A stretch of DNA of 64,000 nucleotides from Hyphomonadaceae bacterium UBA7672 (GTDB lineage: Bacteria > Pseudomonadota > Alphaproteobacteria > Caulobacterales > Hyphomonadaceae), in assembly GCA_002483135.1 (NCBI GenBank), contig DLHI01000020.1, positions 62,001 through 126,000 of the forward strand, given 5' to 3'. The notes beneath the pieces were generated by a model, which saw nothing but the letters and a program-made list of their open reading frames with translations, did no database searches and was not told the DNA's origin. Within the stretch, counting starts at the first letter, position 1. Each line of letters starts with the position of its first letter. The translations under genes were made by a program, and so were the position numbers. Below are positions 26,514 through 35,294 of the stretch, piece after piece.

Positions 26514-26604
26514 GGTCGTCCTAGCCCCGGCCCGGCCGAATCACTTGCACTCGGGGCATCCTACAGGCGGACACCCTCAGTTAACCAAATGGCAGGAAAG
26601 CCGG

Positions 26605-26619
26605 TTAATGGCCGGTTAA
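26605..26619. promoter_or_regulatory. CtrA box upstream of divL
   Basis: TTAA at 26605-26608, seven bases (TGGCCGG), TTAA at 26616-26619: an exact consensus match, 92 bases before the divL start. A TTAACC half-site is at 26581-26586, closer to the gene. The gap 26514-26691 holds nothing else recognised. Confidence 0.7.
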
Positions 26620-26691
26620 ATGCGCTGCTCGGCCCGGCAAGAATTGCCGGGTGAAGACACAGAACGCAGCGTTCCGTCCGCGAAATTCGGC

Positions 26692-27795
26692 CTATTGCGT
26701 GGGCTGCTTCATCTGTTCGGCGGTCCATGACGCGCTGACGGCCGGTGAGAAGCCGGCGATCAGCGTCCAGTTGGCGACGTAGATGGCGCACTGCTCGTCG
26801 GGCGGCAGCGTGGCCATCTGGCCGGAGCGATAGGCCTGCCACTGATGGTCATAGAGGCGGTCCCTGAGGGCGTTCTGGAAGGCGGTCGACTGGATGCGGT
26901 TTGGCGCTTCGCGGCGAATGTTGTGCTTGCGGCCCGAAGCGATGGCGCGAACGATCGATGTGCTGATCGCGGCGGCGAGGCGGCGCGTTTCGGTGTTGGC
27001 GGGATCGAGGCCGCCGCCCGCAGGATCGATGGACGCCTGACAGTATTCCGGCGCGCGCATGGCGGCGAGCATGTTGTCAGCCATCTCGTCCAGCACGCTG
27101 TCTTCCGCGCCGGCTATGTCCGAGGCGTTGGCTTGGCGCAGCACGCTGAGACGTTCGCCGAGCAACTTTTCGAAGCGGTACATATCGCGCGAGGGATCGG
27201 GGACCTGCACGAGCAGGTAGCCCATCACGGTCTGATAGTCGCCGGGCAGCAGCTCGCGGAATTCCTCGAAGAAGAGACCGTCGATCGGATCGGCAAGAAG
27301 CTTGGCTTCGGCGCTGGTCGTGGTTCCGGGTCTCACGACAATGGGTGGAGCTGGTTGTGCCGATGGCGCGCCGGGAGATTGGGCGGGTGCGGCTGTGCCA
27401 ATCGTCGTGGCAAGTGTTGGCGGCTGTGCGCCCTGCTGCAGCACGGTGAAGATCGCGCCGAGGGCGACAGCACCGCCGAGCACGGCGGCGATGATGAGGT
27501 TCTGCCGAGCGCCACCGCCGCTGACCTCGCCGCTTCCGGCCTGGCGCGGACGTGGAGGTTTTGGAGGCTTGGCAGGTTTCGGCGGCTTTGTCGGGCGCGG
27601 CGCGTCCTGATCGTGGGTGACGGCAGGCCGGGCGTAGCTGGACGGAGTGTTGGACGGCGGCGGAGGCGTTTCGGCGACTTGCTGCGCGACAACTTCTGGC
27701 ATGGCCTGTTGGCGCGGGAGCGGTGCGCCACACGCAAAGCAGCTATAGGCCGCCGGAGGCACATTCGAGCCGCAACTGGCGCACGTGTTGGACAT
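26692..27795 (-). CDS. Zinc-ribbon membrane protein, unknown function
   Basis: 367 residues. It starts with a zinc ribbon, CASCGS...CFACG (Cys residues 5, 8, 19, 22), then a low-complexity Pro/Lys-rich linker (PTKPPKPAKPPKPPRPRQ, about 68-85), one membrane helix (about 100-120), an Ala/Pro/Thr-rich linker and a C-terminal soluble domain (about 165-360) with no family I recognise. The topology suggests a cytoplasmic ribbon and a periplasmic domain. It is upstream of divL on the same strand, 178 bases away, with divL probably using its own promoter. Confidence 0.7.
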   Translation of the reverse strand: MSNTCASCGSNVPPAAYSCFACGAPLPRQQAMPEVVAQQVAETPPPPSNTPSSYARPAVTHDQDAPRPTKPPKPAKPPKPPRPRQAGSGEVSGGGARQNLIIAAVLGGAVALGAIFTVLQQGAQPPTLATTIGTAAPAQSPGAPSAQPAPPIVVRPGTTTSAEAKLLADPIDGLFFEEFRELLPGDYQTVMGYLLVQVPDPSRDMYRFEKLLGERLSVLRQANASDIAGAEDSVLDEMADNMLAAMRAPEYCQASIDPAGGGLDPANTETRRLAAAISTSIVRAIASGRKHNIRREAPNRIQSTAFQNALRDRLYDHQWQAYRSGQMATLPPDEQCAIYVANWTLIAGFSPAVSASWTAEQMKQPTQ

Positions 27796-27892
27796 CCCCG
27801 ACCTCTTCCCCGATCACACGCACTATAGAGGCGCGCAGCGCGAATTTACAGGGCATGAACGGAAGAGCCCGTCGAACCACGAGGGGCCGGGC

Positions 27893-29413
27893 TCAGATTT
27901 CCTGGTTGTAGTGGCCGACTTCGGCAAACTTGCCGAGGCGGGGTTTCACTTCCTCGCGGAAGAGCGCCCGCATGTCGTCTTCGCCCTGCATCGACTCAAC
28001 GACCACGACCAGTTCGGGCTTGTTGGACGAAGCGCGCACGAGGACCCAGGAACCGTCGTCCAGCGTGACGCGTGCGCCGTTGACCGTGTTCACGTCGATG
28101 ATCTTGCGGCCGAGGATTTCGCCGCCTGACTTGCCGAGCGCTGAATAGTCGGCGACGACCTGATCGACGATGGCGTATTTCTTCTCGTCGTCGCAATGCG
28201 GCGACATGGTGAGCGAGGTCCACGCATTGCCAAGGTCGCCTTTCAGGTCGGATAAAGAACGACCCGGGTTGCGGTCCAGCATCTGCAGCACGGCGGCGGC
28301 GGCGACGAGGGCGTCGTCATAGCCATAGCCATAGGGCTTGCGGAAGAACATGTGGCCCGACTTCTCGAAGCCAGCGAGGGCGTCGAGTTCGGTCGTGCGC
28401 CGCTTGATGTAGGAGTGGCCGGTCTTGAAGTAGTCGACCGTGACGCCGTTCTCCTTGAGAACCGGGTCGGTCTTGTACAGGCCGGTGGATTTCACATCGA
28501 CCACGAAGGTCGCGTTCTTGTGCAGCTTTGACAGGTCGCGCGCGAGCAGAAGGCCGATCTTGTCGGCGAAGATTTCCTCACCCTTGTCGTCAACGACGCC
28601 GCAACGGTCGCCATCGCCGTCGAAGCCGACGCAGAGATCGGCGCCATGATCCTTCACGGCCTGACCCATCGAGACCAGCATCTCGTGGTCTTCCGGGTTC
28701 GGATTGTATTTGGGGAAATTGTAATCGAGGTTGGTGTCCATCTCGATTACCTCGGCGCCCATGGCGCGCAGCGCATCGGGAGCGAACGCACCGGCCGCGC
28801 CATTGCCGCAGGCGCACACGACCTTCAGCTTGCGGGACAGCTTGATGCCTTTGGTCACGTCAGCGATGTAGCGCTCCCGCATGCCATCGACGCGGATCAG
28901 CTTGCCGCCGGGTTGCGGATTGAACTTGCCGTTGAGAACGATGTCCCTGAGGCGGCCCATCTCTTCGGGGCCGAAGGTGAGCGGCTTGTTGGCGCCCATC
29001 TTCACGCCGGTCCAGCCATTCTCGTTGTGGCTGGCGGTAACCATGGCGACACACGGGATGTCGAGGGCGAACTGGGCGAAGTAGGCGATGGGGGACAGGG
29101 CGAGGCCGATGTCGTGGACTTCGAGACCGGCTTCGAGCAGGCCGAGCGTGAGGGCCTGTTTGATCGATAGCGAATAGGAGCGGTAGTCGTGGCCTGTCAC
29201 GATGCGCGGGGCGACGCCCATTTCGCGGATCAGCGTGCCAAGGCCAAGGCCGAGCGCCTGGACGCCAAGGAAGTTAAGCTCCGGCGCCTTGGGATATTGC
29301 GGTCCGCCAAACCACCAGCGTGCGTCGTACTCGCGAAAACCCGTGGCCTTCACCAACGGGATATTCTCGAAATCGTACGTGTTGGCCTGGAGATCCGTGC
29401 GGGGCGTTTTCAT
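27893..29413 (-). CDS. Phosphomannomutase/phosphoglucomutase
   Basis: 506 residues of the alpha-D-phosphohexomutase family, which interconverts sugar 1- and 6-phosphates for envelope polysaccharide precursors. The phosphoserine is Ser128 in VTASHNENG. The Mg loop is DGDGDR (about residue 270), the sugar-specificity loop is near FEKSGHMFF, and the phosphate-binding RASSNKPELVVVVES is near the C-terminus. The start at 29413 (MKTPRTDLQANTYDF) is chosen over an open frame reaching 29830, which is unlike the family and overlaps the divergent gene. Whether ManB- or Pgm-type cannot be settled from sequence alone. Confidence 0.9.
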   Translation of the reverse strand: MKTPRTDLQANTYDFENIPLVKATGFREYDARWWFGGPQYPKAPELNFLGVQALGLGLGTLIREMGVAPRIVTGHDYRSYSLSIKQALTLGLLEAGLEVHDIGLALSPIAYFAQFALDIPCVAMVTASHNENGWTGVKMGANKPLTFGPEEMGRLRDIVLNGKFNPQPGGKLIRVDGMRERYIADVTKGIKLSRKLKVVCACGNGAAGAFAPDALRAMGAEVIEMDTNLDYNFPKYNPNPEDHEMLVSMGQAVKDHGADLCVGFDGDGDRCGVVDDKGEEIFADKIGLLLARDLSKLHKNATFVVDVKSTGLYKTDPVLKENGVTVDYFKTGHSYIKRRTTELDALAGFEKSGHMFFRKPYGYGYDDALVAAAAVLQMLDRNPGRSLSDLKGDLGNAWTSLTMSPHCDDEKKYAIVDQVVADYSALGKSGGEILGRKIIDVNTVNGARVTLDDGSWVLVRASSNKPELVVVVESMQGEDDMRALFREEVKPRLGKFAEVGHYNQEI

Positions 29414-29649
29414 GGAGCGATACCGATGGGTTCTGTGCCGAATGACGTCATGGAAGGCGCGAGATGGAGCCCGGCCTGCCAGTTCCAGATCGCAGAGCAA
29501 GGGCAGGGCCAAGCCATGGCCGCTCGCCTGATAGGCGAATTCCCGAATCAAACCAAGCGCAGAAGGGGAACATTGGGCGATCTGGGCGCGCCCCGGCGCA
29601 GTTGATGCATGAACGTCTGGTTGGGGCAATCTGCAGGCGGTAGCGGGCG

Positions 29650-30735
29650 ATGATCGCGAACATCCAGATACTTCGCGCAGTGGCCGCGCTCGCGGTCGTC
29701 CTGCACCACACCCAGTTTCAGCTGCAGATCGCCTACGGCACGCCACACTTCGCACTGGTGGGCCGGGCAGGCGTTGACCTGTTCTTCCTGATCTCCGGCT
29801 TCGTGATGGTTTACACCACGCGCGAAACACAAAGGACGACGACCCAGTTCTGGATGGACCGCGCCGTGCGCATCGTGCCGCTCTACTGGCTAGGCACCAG
29901 CCTCGTGATCGCGCTCTTCCTGGCTGGCCTGCCGGCGCTCGACGTTCAGGAACTGAGGCTGGGCGACATCGTCAAAAGCTATCTGTTCATACCCTATCTT
30001 GCTTCCTACGGCGAAGGTCGGCCCATCCTCGATGTTGGCTGGACGCTGAACTACGAAGTCTATTTCTACGCGCTCTTCGGGCTGACCTTCTTCGTACGCT
30101 CGCAGGCCAAGGCGCTGCTGCTGTTGGGCGCGCTGTTCGTCGCGATCTGGCTGTTTGTGAAGCTCAATCCGCAATTGCCCTTCGTGATTGCGCACTATGG
30201 CAGCGCGCTTGTGTTCGAGTTCCTGATCGGCGGGGCGATTGCGCTCTGGCATCATCGCTGGATCAGCGGCAAGCCTGTGCAACGGCCTGCGCTCGGCGCG
30301 GCGCTGGTGCTGGCTGGTCTTGTCGCGGTGTTTGCCGCCGGCTGGAAGTTCGCAGCCATCGTCAACCAGAATCCCGAACTGCGCGTAGCCGTATTCGGTG
30401 GTCCGGCCATCCTTGTGCTGGTGGGCGCGCTATTGCTGGAGCAGGCGGGATACACAATGAAGTCGCGGTTCGTGCTGCTGCTGGGCGCGGCGAGCTATGC
30501 GATATATCTTGCGCATCCGATGGTGCTGCAGATGGCGGTGCCTGCCTTCAACGCAATCGTTCCGGGCACAAGTCTCGCCCACAAGGCGGGCGCCGTGGTG
30601 TTCGCCTTCACGCTTGCGGTCGCCGCCGGGCTTGCGGTGCACCTGTGGGTCGAGCGGCCCATGACGGCGGGTCTGCGTGCGATGCTGAAGCGCAAGCAAC
30701 GCCCGAAGCCGGCCGCCAACCTCAGCGCGCGCTAG
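29650..30735 (+). CDS. Acyltransferase 3 family membrane protein (OafA/YrhL type)
   Basis: 361 residues with about ten membrane helices. Family marks are NIQILRAVAALAVVLHH (His pair near residue 19), GVDLFFLISGFVM and RAVRIVPLYWL. These inner-membrane enzymes transfer acyl groups onto envelope or exported glycans. There is no C-terminal SGNH domain. The divergent phosphomannomutase suggests a shared link to surface polysaccharide, by context only. Its stop overlaps that of the convergent kup gene (CTAG at 30732-30735). The 236-base gap before it shows no other gene. Confidence 0.88.
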   Translation: MIANIQILRAVAALAVVLHHTQFQLQIAYGTPHFALVGRAGVDLFFLISGFVMVYTTRETQRTTTQFWMDRAVRIVPLYWLGTSLVIALFLAGLPALDVQELRLGDIVKSYLFIPYLASYGEGRPILDVGWTLNYEVYFYALFGLTFFVRSQAKALLLLGALFVAIWLFVKLNPQLPFVIAHYGSALVFEFLIGGAIALWHHRWISGKPVQRPALGAALVLAGLVAVFAAGWKFAAIVNQNPELRVAVFGGPAILVLVGALLLEQAGYTMKSRFVLLLGAASYAIYLAHPMVLQMAVPAFNAIVPGTSLAHKAGAVVFAFTLAVAAGLAVHLWVERPMTAGLRAMLKRKQRPKPAANLSAR

Positions 30736-32660
30736 ATCGTCAGCTGCGTGCCGAGCTCAACCACGCGCGAATACGGAATGCGGAAGAACTCCGTGGCGTT
30801 GGTGGCGTTGCGGTTGAGGAAGATGAACAGGTGATCCTGCCATAGCGGCATCCCGTGCTTCCCGTCGGCCAGAAGGGTGCGGCGGCTGAGGAAGAACGAC
30901 GTCGTCATGATATCGAACGACAGGCCGATCTTCTTTTTCGCCAGCGCGAGGCCATAGGTGACGTTCGGCGTTTCCATGAAGCCGAATGTCATGGTCAGCT
31001 TGGCAAAGTTGGGTGCGATCTCCTCGTACACCACCTTGTTCTCGTCCGGCTTGTACGGCACCTGCGCTGTCTTCACGGTCAGAACGACGTTGTGTTCGTG
31101 CAGCACCTTGTTGTGCTTCAGGTTGTGAAGCAGGGCCGTAGGGGCGGTGTCGGGATCGGCCGTGAGGAACAGGGCGGTGCCCTTCACCACGTGCGGGGGC
31201 TTTTCCTGCAGCCCCTTGATCACATCCTCGAGCGATATGTCGTTGCGTGTGCGCTCGGCAAGCAGGCGCGCGCCGCGCACCCAGGTCCACATGGCGATCG
31301 CGAGAACGGCGGCGATCAGCAGGGGAACGTGGCCCCCTTGCGGCACCTTCAGGAGGTTGGAGGCGAGGAAGACGCTCTCGATCAGGAAGAACGGGCCGAC
31401 AATCAGCAGCGCCAGCCATACCGGCTTGTTCCAGACGCGACGGACGGCGATGAAAGTAAGAATTGAGGCCGTGATCATGGCGCCGATGACCGAGACGCCA
31501 TAGGCAGAAGCCAGCGCCGAGGAGGAACGGAAGCCGAGTACCAAGATTACTACCCCTGCGAGCAGGATGTAGTTGATCTGCGGCATGTAAATCTGGCCGT
31601 GTTCGCGCGCTGATGTGTTCACAATTTGCAGGCGCGGAAGAAGGCCCAGCTGCACGGCCTGTTGCGAGAGCGAGTATGCGCCGGTGATCACGGCCTGGCT
31701 GGCGACAACGGTTGCCAGCGTAGCCAGAATGACCAGTGGAGCCTGGAAGCCGCCCGGAGCCATCAGGAAGAACGGATTGCTCATGGTTTCGGGATGCGCA
31801 AGCACCATTGCGCCCTGGCCAAGATAGTTGAGGGCGAGGCATGGCAGCACCAGCCACGTCCATGTGACCGCGATTGGCTTGCGCCCGAAATGGCCCATAT
31901 CGGCGAACAGCGCCTCTGCGCCGGTCACGCAAAGGAATACCGAGCCGAGCACGACGAAGCCCAGGGTCGAGTGCGTGAGCATGAACATCACCGCGTGATG
32001 CGGGCTCAGCGCATAGAAGATCGCCATGCCATCCTGCGAGATGTGATACAGGCCAAGTCCGCCTAATGTGAGAAACCAGACAAGGCAGATCGGACCGAAC
32101 CAGGCGCCGACGATAGATGTGCCGTTCTTCTGGATCACGAACAGCCCGACCAGGATGGCCAGCGTGATCGGCAGGATGAACGGATCGATCCAGCCCTTGA
32201 GTTCGGGAATGGTCGAGAGGCCCTCGGCGGCCGACAACACCGACATGGCTGGTGTCAGCAGTGCGTCACCGAAGAACAGGCCTGCGCCGCAGATCGCAAT
32301 GATGAACAGCAGGCGGGTTCGCTTGCCGATTGTGCGCTGGATCAGCGCCATCAGCGACAGGGTTCCGCCTTCGCCGCGGTTGTCGAGACGCGTGACGATG
32401 AAAACGTACTTGATCGTGACGACAAAGATCAGCGCCCACACCATCAGCGAGATAATGCCAAGCACATCCTCACGCGGGACTTCGCCGCCGCGCGCAACGT
32501 TGATGTGATGAACGGACTCGCGGAAGGCGTAGAGCGGGCTGGTGCCGATATCGCCGAAGACGACGCCGACGGATGCCAGCGCAAGCGCCCAGAATCGCCT
32601 TCCGGTCGCGGGGTGTCCCGTTGATGGAGCCGCGCCACCCGGAGAGGAAGCTTCGGTCAT
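30732..32660 (-). CDS. kup: Potassium uptake protein Kup
   Basis: 642 residues with about twelve membrane helices followed by a cytoplasmic domain of about 150 residues, the standard KUP/HAK/KT layout. The signature GVVFGDIGTSPLYAFRE is at the start of helix 1, with DNRGEGGTLSLMALI and GDALLTPAMSVLSAAEG further on. It is a proton-coupled potassium importer. The start at 32660 (MTEASSPGGAAPSTG) is chosen by family length and a GAGGCG ribosome site; the open frame to 33164 is low-similarity upstream sequence. Confidence 0.95.
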   Translation of the reverse strand: MTEASSPGGAAPSTGHPATGRRFWALALASVGVVFGDIGTSPLYAFRESVHHINVARGGEVPREDVLGIISLMVWALIFVVTIKYVFIVTRLDNRGEGGTLSLMALIQRTIGKRTRLLFIIAICGAGLFFGDALLTPAMSVLSAAEGLSTIPELKGWIDPFILPITLAILVGLFVIQKNGTSIVGAWFGPICLVWFLTLGGLGLYHISQDGMAIFYALSPHHAVMFMLTHSTLGFVVLGSVFLCVTGAEALFADMGHFGRKPIAVTWTWLVLPCLALNYLGQGAMVLAHPETMSNPFFLMAPGGFQAPLVILATLATVVASQAVITGAYSLSQQAVQLGLLPRLQIVNTSAREHGQIYMPQINYILLAGVVILVLGFRSSSALASAYGVSVIGAMITASILTFIAVRRVWNKPVWLALLIVGPFFLIESVFLASNLLKVPQGGHVPLLIAAVLAIAMWTWVRGARLLAERTRNDISLEDVIKGLQEKPPHVVKGTALFLTADPDTAPTALLHNLKHNKVLHEHNVVLTVKTAQVPYKPDENKVVYEEIAPNFAKLTMTFGFMETPNVTYGLALAKKKIGLSFDIMTTSFFLSRRTLLADGKHGMPLWQDHLFIFLNRNATNATEFFRIPYSRVVELGTQLTI

Positions 32661-32975
32661 CGTGAAATACGCCTCTGCCGCGAACCGCACACGGCCCCGA
32701 ACGGGCGCGGTCCTAGTCCCGCAAGCACCTAGGCGAAAGGGGTAAAATTTCGAGTCTCTGCTATGGACAATCCGAAACAGGGCGAGAACAGCCGGGCGCG
32801 CTCGGCTGCCAATCCCCAGCAAAACAAGGGTTTTCGCGCGCGGGCAGGAATTCTGACAGGTCAGGGTGCGACGTTGGCGCGCTTGGCCTGTCCGCCAATC
32901 GGGCCGGTGTCGGTCTTTGAGAGATGCCGACTTGGTCTGGCGCCTGGGAAAGTCTTTGCCACTCGGGTCAAGGAA

Positions 32976-33007
32976 AAGCGGGCGACCTCTCTCGATGTCG
33001 CCCGCTT
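32976..33007 (-). terminator. Hairpin with T-tract on the minus strand, upstream of kup
   Basis: An 11-bp perfect stem (AAGCGGGCGAC 32976-32986, GTCGCCCGCTT 32997-33007), followed on the minus strand by TTTTCC. It lies 316 bases upstream of kup with no identified minus-strand gene ending there. It could be an attenuator in a long kup leader, the end of a small RNA, or a leftover from a lost gene. Confidence 0.45.
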
Positions 33008-33292
33008 CCTGAACGGATGTCACAGCCAGATCCCGGGGGGTCGGGGGGGACGGATAAGGGACCCGGCCGTGACGGGGGAAGAACGCAGCTACAGAAGCGC
33101 GGTTCCACACCCATTCCACATTCCAGCCCCCGGCCGCGCCCGCTGGCCGACCGGGCGAATGCAAAGCGCCGCGCCCTCGACATGTATGGAGCGGGTGCTG
33201 AAATACCCGTAACGTGGACAGGGACTAATTCCCATGATGGGCCGCCACACCACCGGAACGCTGGTTGCCGCCATGGCCTTCGGGACGAGCGG

Positions 33293-33505
33293 ATGATCGA
33301 TGGCAAGGACGGCTATCTCATTCCGGGTCTCATCGACGGGCATGTGCATCTTGATGTGCTTCCCGTGTTGCGTCCGGAAGACGAGGCAAAGCATCCAGGA
33401 CTTGCAGAGGCGCTGTGCGATCCATCGCGAAGAGCCGTCAGCGATGGCGCAGCGAAAAACGAAAAGGGCCCGGTAATCACCGGACCCTTCCACGTAGTCG
33501 TATGA
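33293..33505 (+). pseudogene. Amidohydrolase N-terminal remnant
   Basis: A 70-codon frame begins MIDGKDGYLIPGLIDGHVHL and continues as LPVLRPEDEAKHPGLAEAL. This is the characteristic N-terminal strand and HxH metal site of imidazolonepropionase-like amidohydrolases, with the PEDEAxHP block that follows in that group. Full-length members run beyond 400 residues; here the frame turns into unrelated sequence and stops inside the ahcY terminator. No matching C-terminal part is found nearby. It is best read as the stub of a deleted gene. The 855-base stretch 32661-33515 otherwise holds only the two hairpins listed. Confidence 0.6.
33462..33491 (-). terminator. Intrinsic terminator of ahcY
   Basis: Read on the minus strand, an 11-bp stem with one mismatch (arms at 33479-33489 and 33464-33474, loop GATT) is followed by TTTTCGTTTTT. 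It begins 27 bases after the ahcY stop. Confidence 0.9.
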
Positions 33506-33515
33506 AGTAGTCGTA

Positions 33516-34916
33516 CTAGTAGCGGTAGTGCTCCGGCTTGAACGGGCCTTCCGGCGCGACGCCGATATAGGCGGCTTGCTCGTTCGAGAGCTTGGTGAGA
33601 TTGGCGCCGAGCTTGTTGAGGTGAAGCATCGCAACCTTCTCGTCCAACTTCTTCGGCAGCGTGTAGACCTTGTTCTCGTAGGCCTTGCCATTGGTCCAGA
33701 GTTCGATCTGGGCCAGCGTCTGGTTGGTGAACGAGGCCGACATCACGAAGGACGGGTGTCCCGTCGCATTGCCGAGGTTCAGCAGGCGCCCTTCGGACAG
33801 CAGGATCATCCGCTTCCCATCGGGGAAGTTGATCATGTCGACCTGCGGCTTGATGTTGTCCCACTGGTAGTTCTTCAGCGCAGCGACCTGGATCTCGTTA
33901 TCGAAGTGGCCGATGTTGCCGACGATGGCCATGTCCTTCATCTCGCGCATGTGCTCAAGGCGGATGATGTCCTTGTTGCCGGTGGTGGTGATAAAGATGT
34001 CGGCGGTCTTCACGACGTCTTCGAGCGTGACGACTTCAAAGCCGTCCATACAGGCTTGAAGCGCGCAGATCGGATCGACTTCGGTGACCTTCACGCGGGC
34101 GCCCGCGCCCTGCAGCGAAGCGGCCGAACCCTTGCCAACGTCGCCATAGCCGCACACGACCGCGACCTTGCCGGCCATCATCGTGTCAGTGGCGCGGCGG
34201 ATGCCGTCGACCAGCGATTCCTTGCAGCCATACTTGTTGTCGAATTTCGACTTGGTGACCGAGTCGTTCACGTTGATCGCGGGGAAGGGCAGGTGGCCCT
34301 TTTCCATCAGGCGATAGAGGCGGTTGACGCCCGTCGTGGTTTCTTCCGTCACGCCCTTGATGGCGTGGCGCTGCTTGGTGAACCAACCGGGCGATTGCGC
34401 CAGGCGCTTCTTGATCTGCTTGAAGAAGTAGATCTCCTCTTCCGATTCCGGCTTCTCGATCAGGCTGGTCTCGCCCTCTTCGACCCGCGCGCCGATCAGG
34501 ATGTACATGGTAGCGTCGCCGCCATCATCCAGGATCATGTTGGTGAAGCCGCCATCTGGCCACTGGAAGATCTTGTCGGTGTAGTCCCAGTATTCTTCCA
34601 GGCTCTCGCCCTTCACGGCGAACACCGGGATGCCGGCTTTAGCGATCGCGGCGGCGGCGTGGTCCTGCGTCGAGAAGATGTTGCATGAGGCCCAGCGCAC
34701 TTCGGCGCCCAAGTGTTTCAGCGTCTCGATCAGAACGCCGGTCTGGATCGTCATGTGGAGCGAGCCGGTGATGCGGGCGCCCTTCAGCGGCTGGGCCTTG
34801 CCGTATTCCGCGCGCGTCGCCATCAGGCCGGGCATCTCGGTTTCGGCGATCACCAGTTCCTTGCGGCCATAATCGGCGAGCGAGATGTCCGCCACCTTGA
34901 AATCATCGAACGCCAT
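33516..34916 (-). CDS. ahcY: Adenosylhomocysteinase
   Basis: Hydrolyses S-adenosylhomocysteine to adenosine and homocysteine, clearing the inhibitor left by methyltransferases. The 466 residues start MAFDDFKVADISLADYGRKE. They contain the substrate-domain block ARITGSLHMTIQTGVLIETL, the NAD-binding loop VVCGYGDVGKGSA (near residue 250), and the C-terminal tail ending KPEHYRY whose Lys and Tyr reach into the partner's NAD site. The start at 34916 fits the family; an ATG ten codons upstream is possible. A 30-bp palindrome lies about 95 bases upstream. The gene sits in the alphaproteobacterial ChvI/PTS neighbourhood. Confidence 0.97.
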   Translation of the reverse strand: MAFDDFKVADISLADYGRKELVIAETEMPGLMATRAEYGKAQPLKGARITGSLHMTIQTGVLIETLKHLGAEVRWASCNIFSTQDHAAAAIAKAGIPVFAVKGESLEEYWDYTDKIFQWPDGGFTNMILDDGGDATMYILIGARVEEGETSLIEKPESEEEIYFFKQIKKRLAQSPGWFTKQRHAIKGVTEETTTGVNRLYRLMEKGHLPFPAINVNDSVTKSKFDNKYGCKESLVDGIRRATDTMMAGKVAVVCGYGDVGKGSAASLQGAGARVKVTEVDPICALQACMDGFEVVTLEDVVKTADIFITTTGNKDIIRLEHMREMKDMAIVGNIGHFDNEIQVAALKNYQWDNIKPQVDMINFPDGKRMILLSEGRLLNLGNATGHPSFVMSASFTNQTLAQIELWTNGKAYENKVYTLPKKLDEKVAMLHLNKLGANLTKLSNEQAAYIGVAPEGPFKPEHYRY

Positions 34917-35011
34917 CACCGCACTCCATCGGACAGGGATTTTCATGCGGCCTTTCCCGATCCTTGGGGGCCGCTCGCATGGGGCGTCTAGCAGACCGGG
35001 CGGGGTCCGGC

Positions 35012-35041
35012 AAATCATATAAAGATATCTTTATATGATTT
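35012..35041. promoter_or_regulatory. Perfect 30-bp palindromic operator upstream of ahcY
   Basis: Half-site AAATCATATAAAGAT at 35012-35026 is followed with no spacer by its exact reverse complement at 35027-35041. Its core ATATAAAGATATCTTTATAT matches, from memory, the operators proposed before SAM-cycle genes in alphaproteobacteria (ArsR-type SahR/Met regulators). The remaining 253 bases to the next gene at 35295 show nothing else, and no regulator gene is adjacent. Confidence 0.8.
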
Positions 35042-35294
35042 CTCAGTCGGCCGGTGGCGATCGAGGTGAGATGGCGTCCGCAAACGCTGGCGGGTCTGTC
35101 CAAGCCGACAGATTCGCCGGGGCTGCGGTACAAATTGCGATCAACTTTGCGATCCAGCGCCCTGACTTTGCCGCCTTCGCCCACCCATCTGTCTGCAACG
35201 GGGAGTTGCGCGTTCTGTCGTGCGGTGGCCAGACTGGGTCGCCGGCGGAGACCGGATCGGGGCAAGGTTGCGAGACAGGGCAGAGGCTTTCGCT

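Noticed and set aside
32763..33212. 149-codon plus-strand frame between kup and ahcY
   Set aside because: No ribosome site, no domain, and it runs through the hairpin at 32976-33007; composition looks non-coding.
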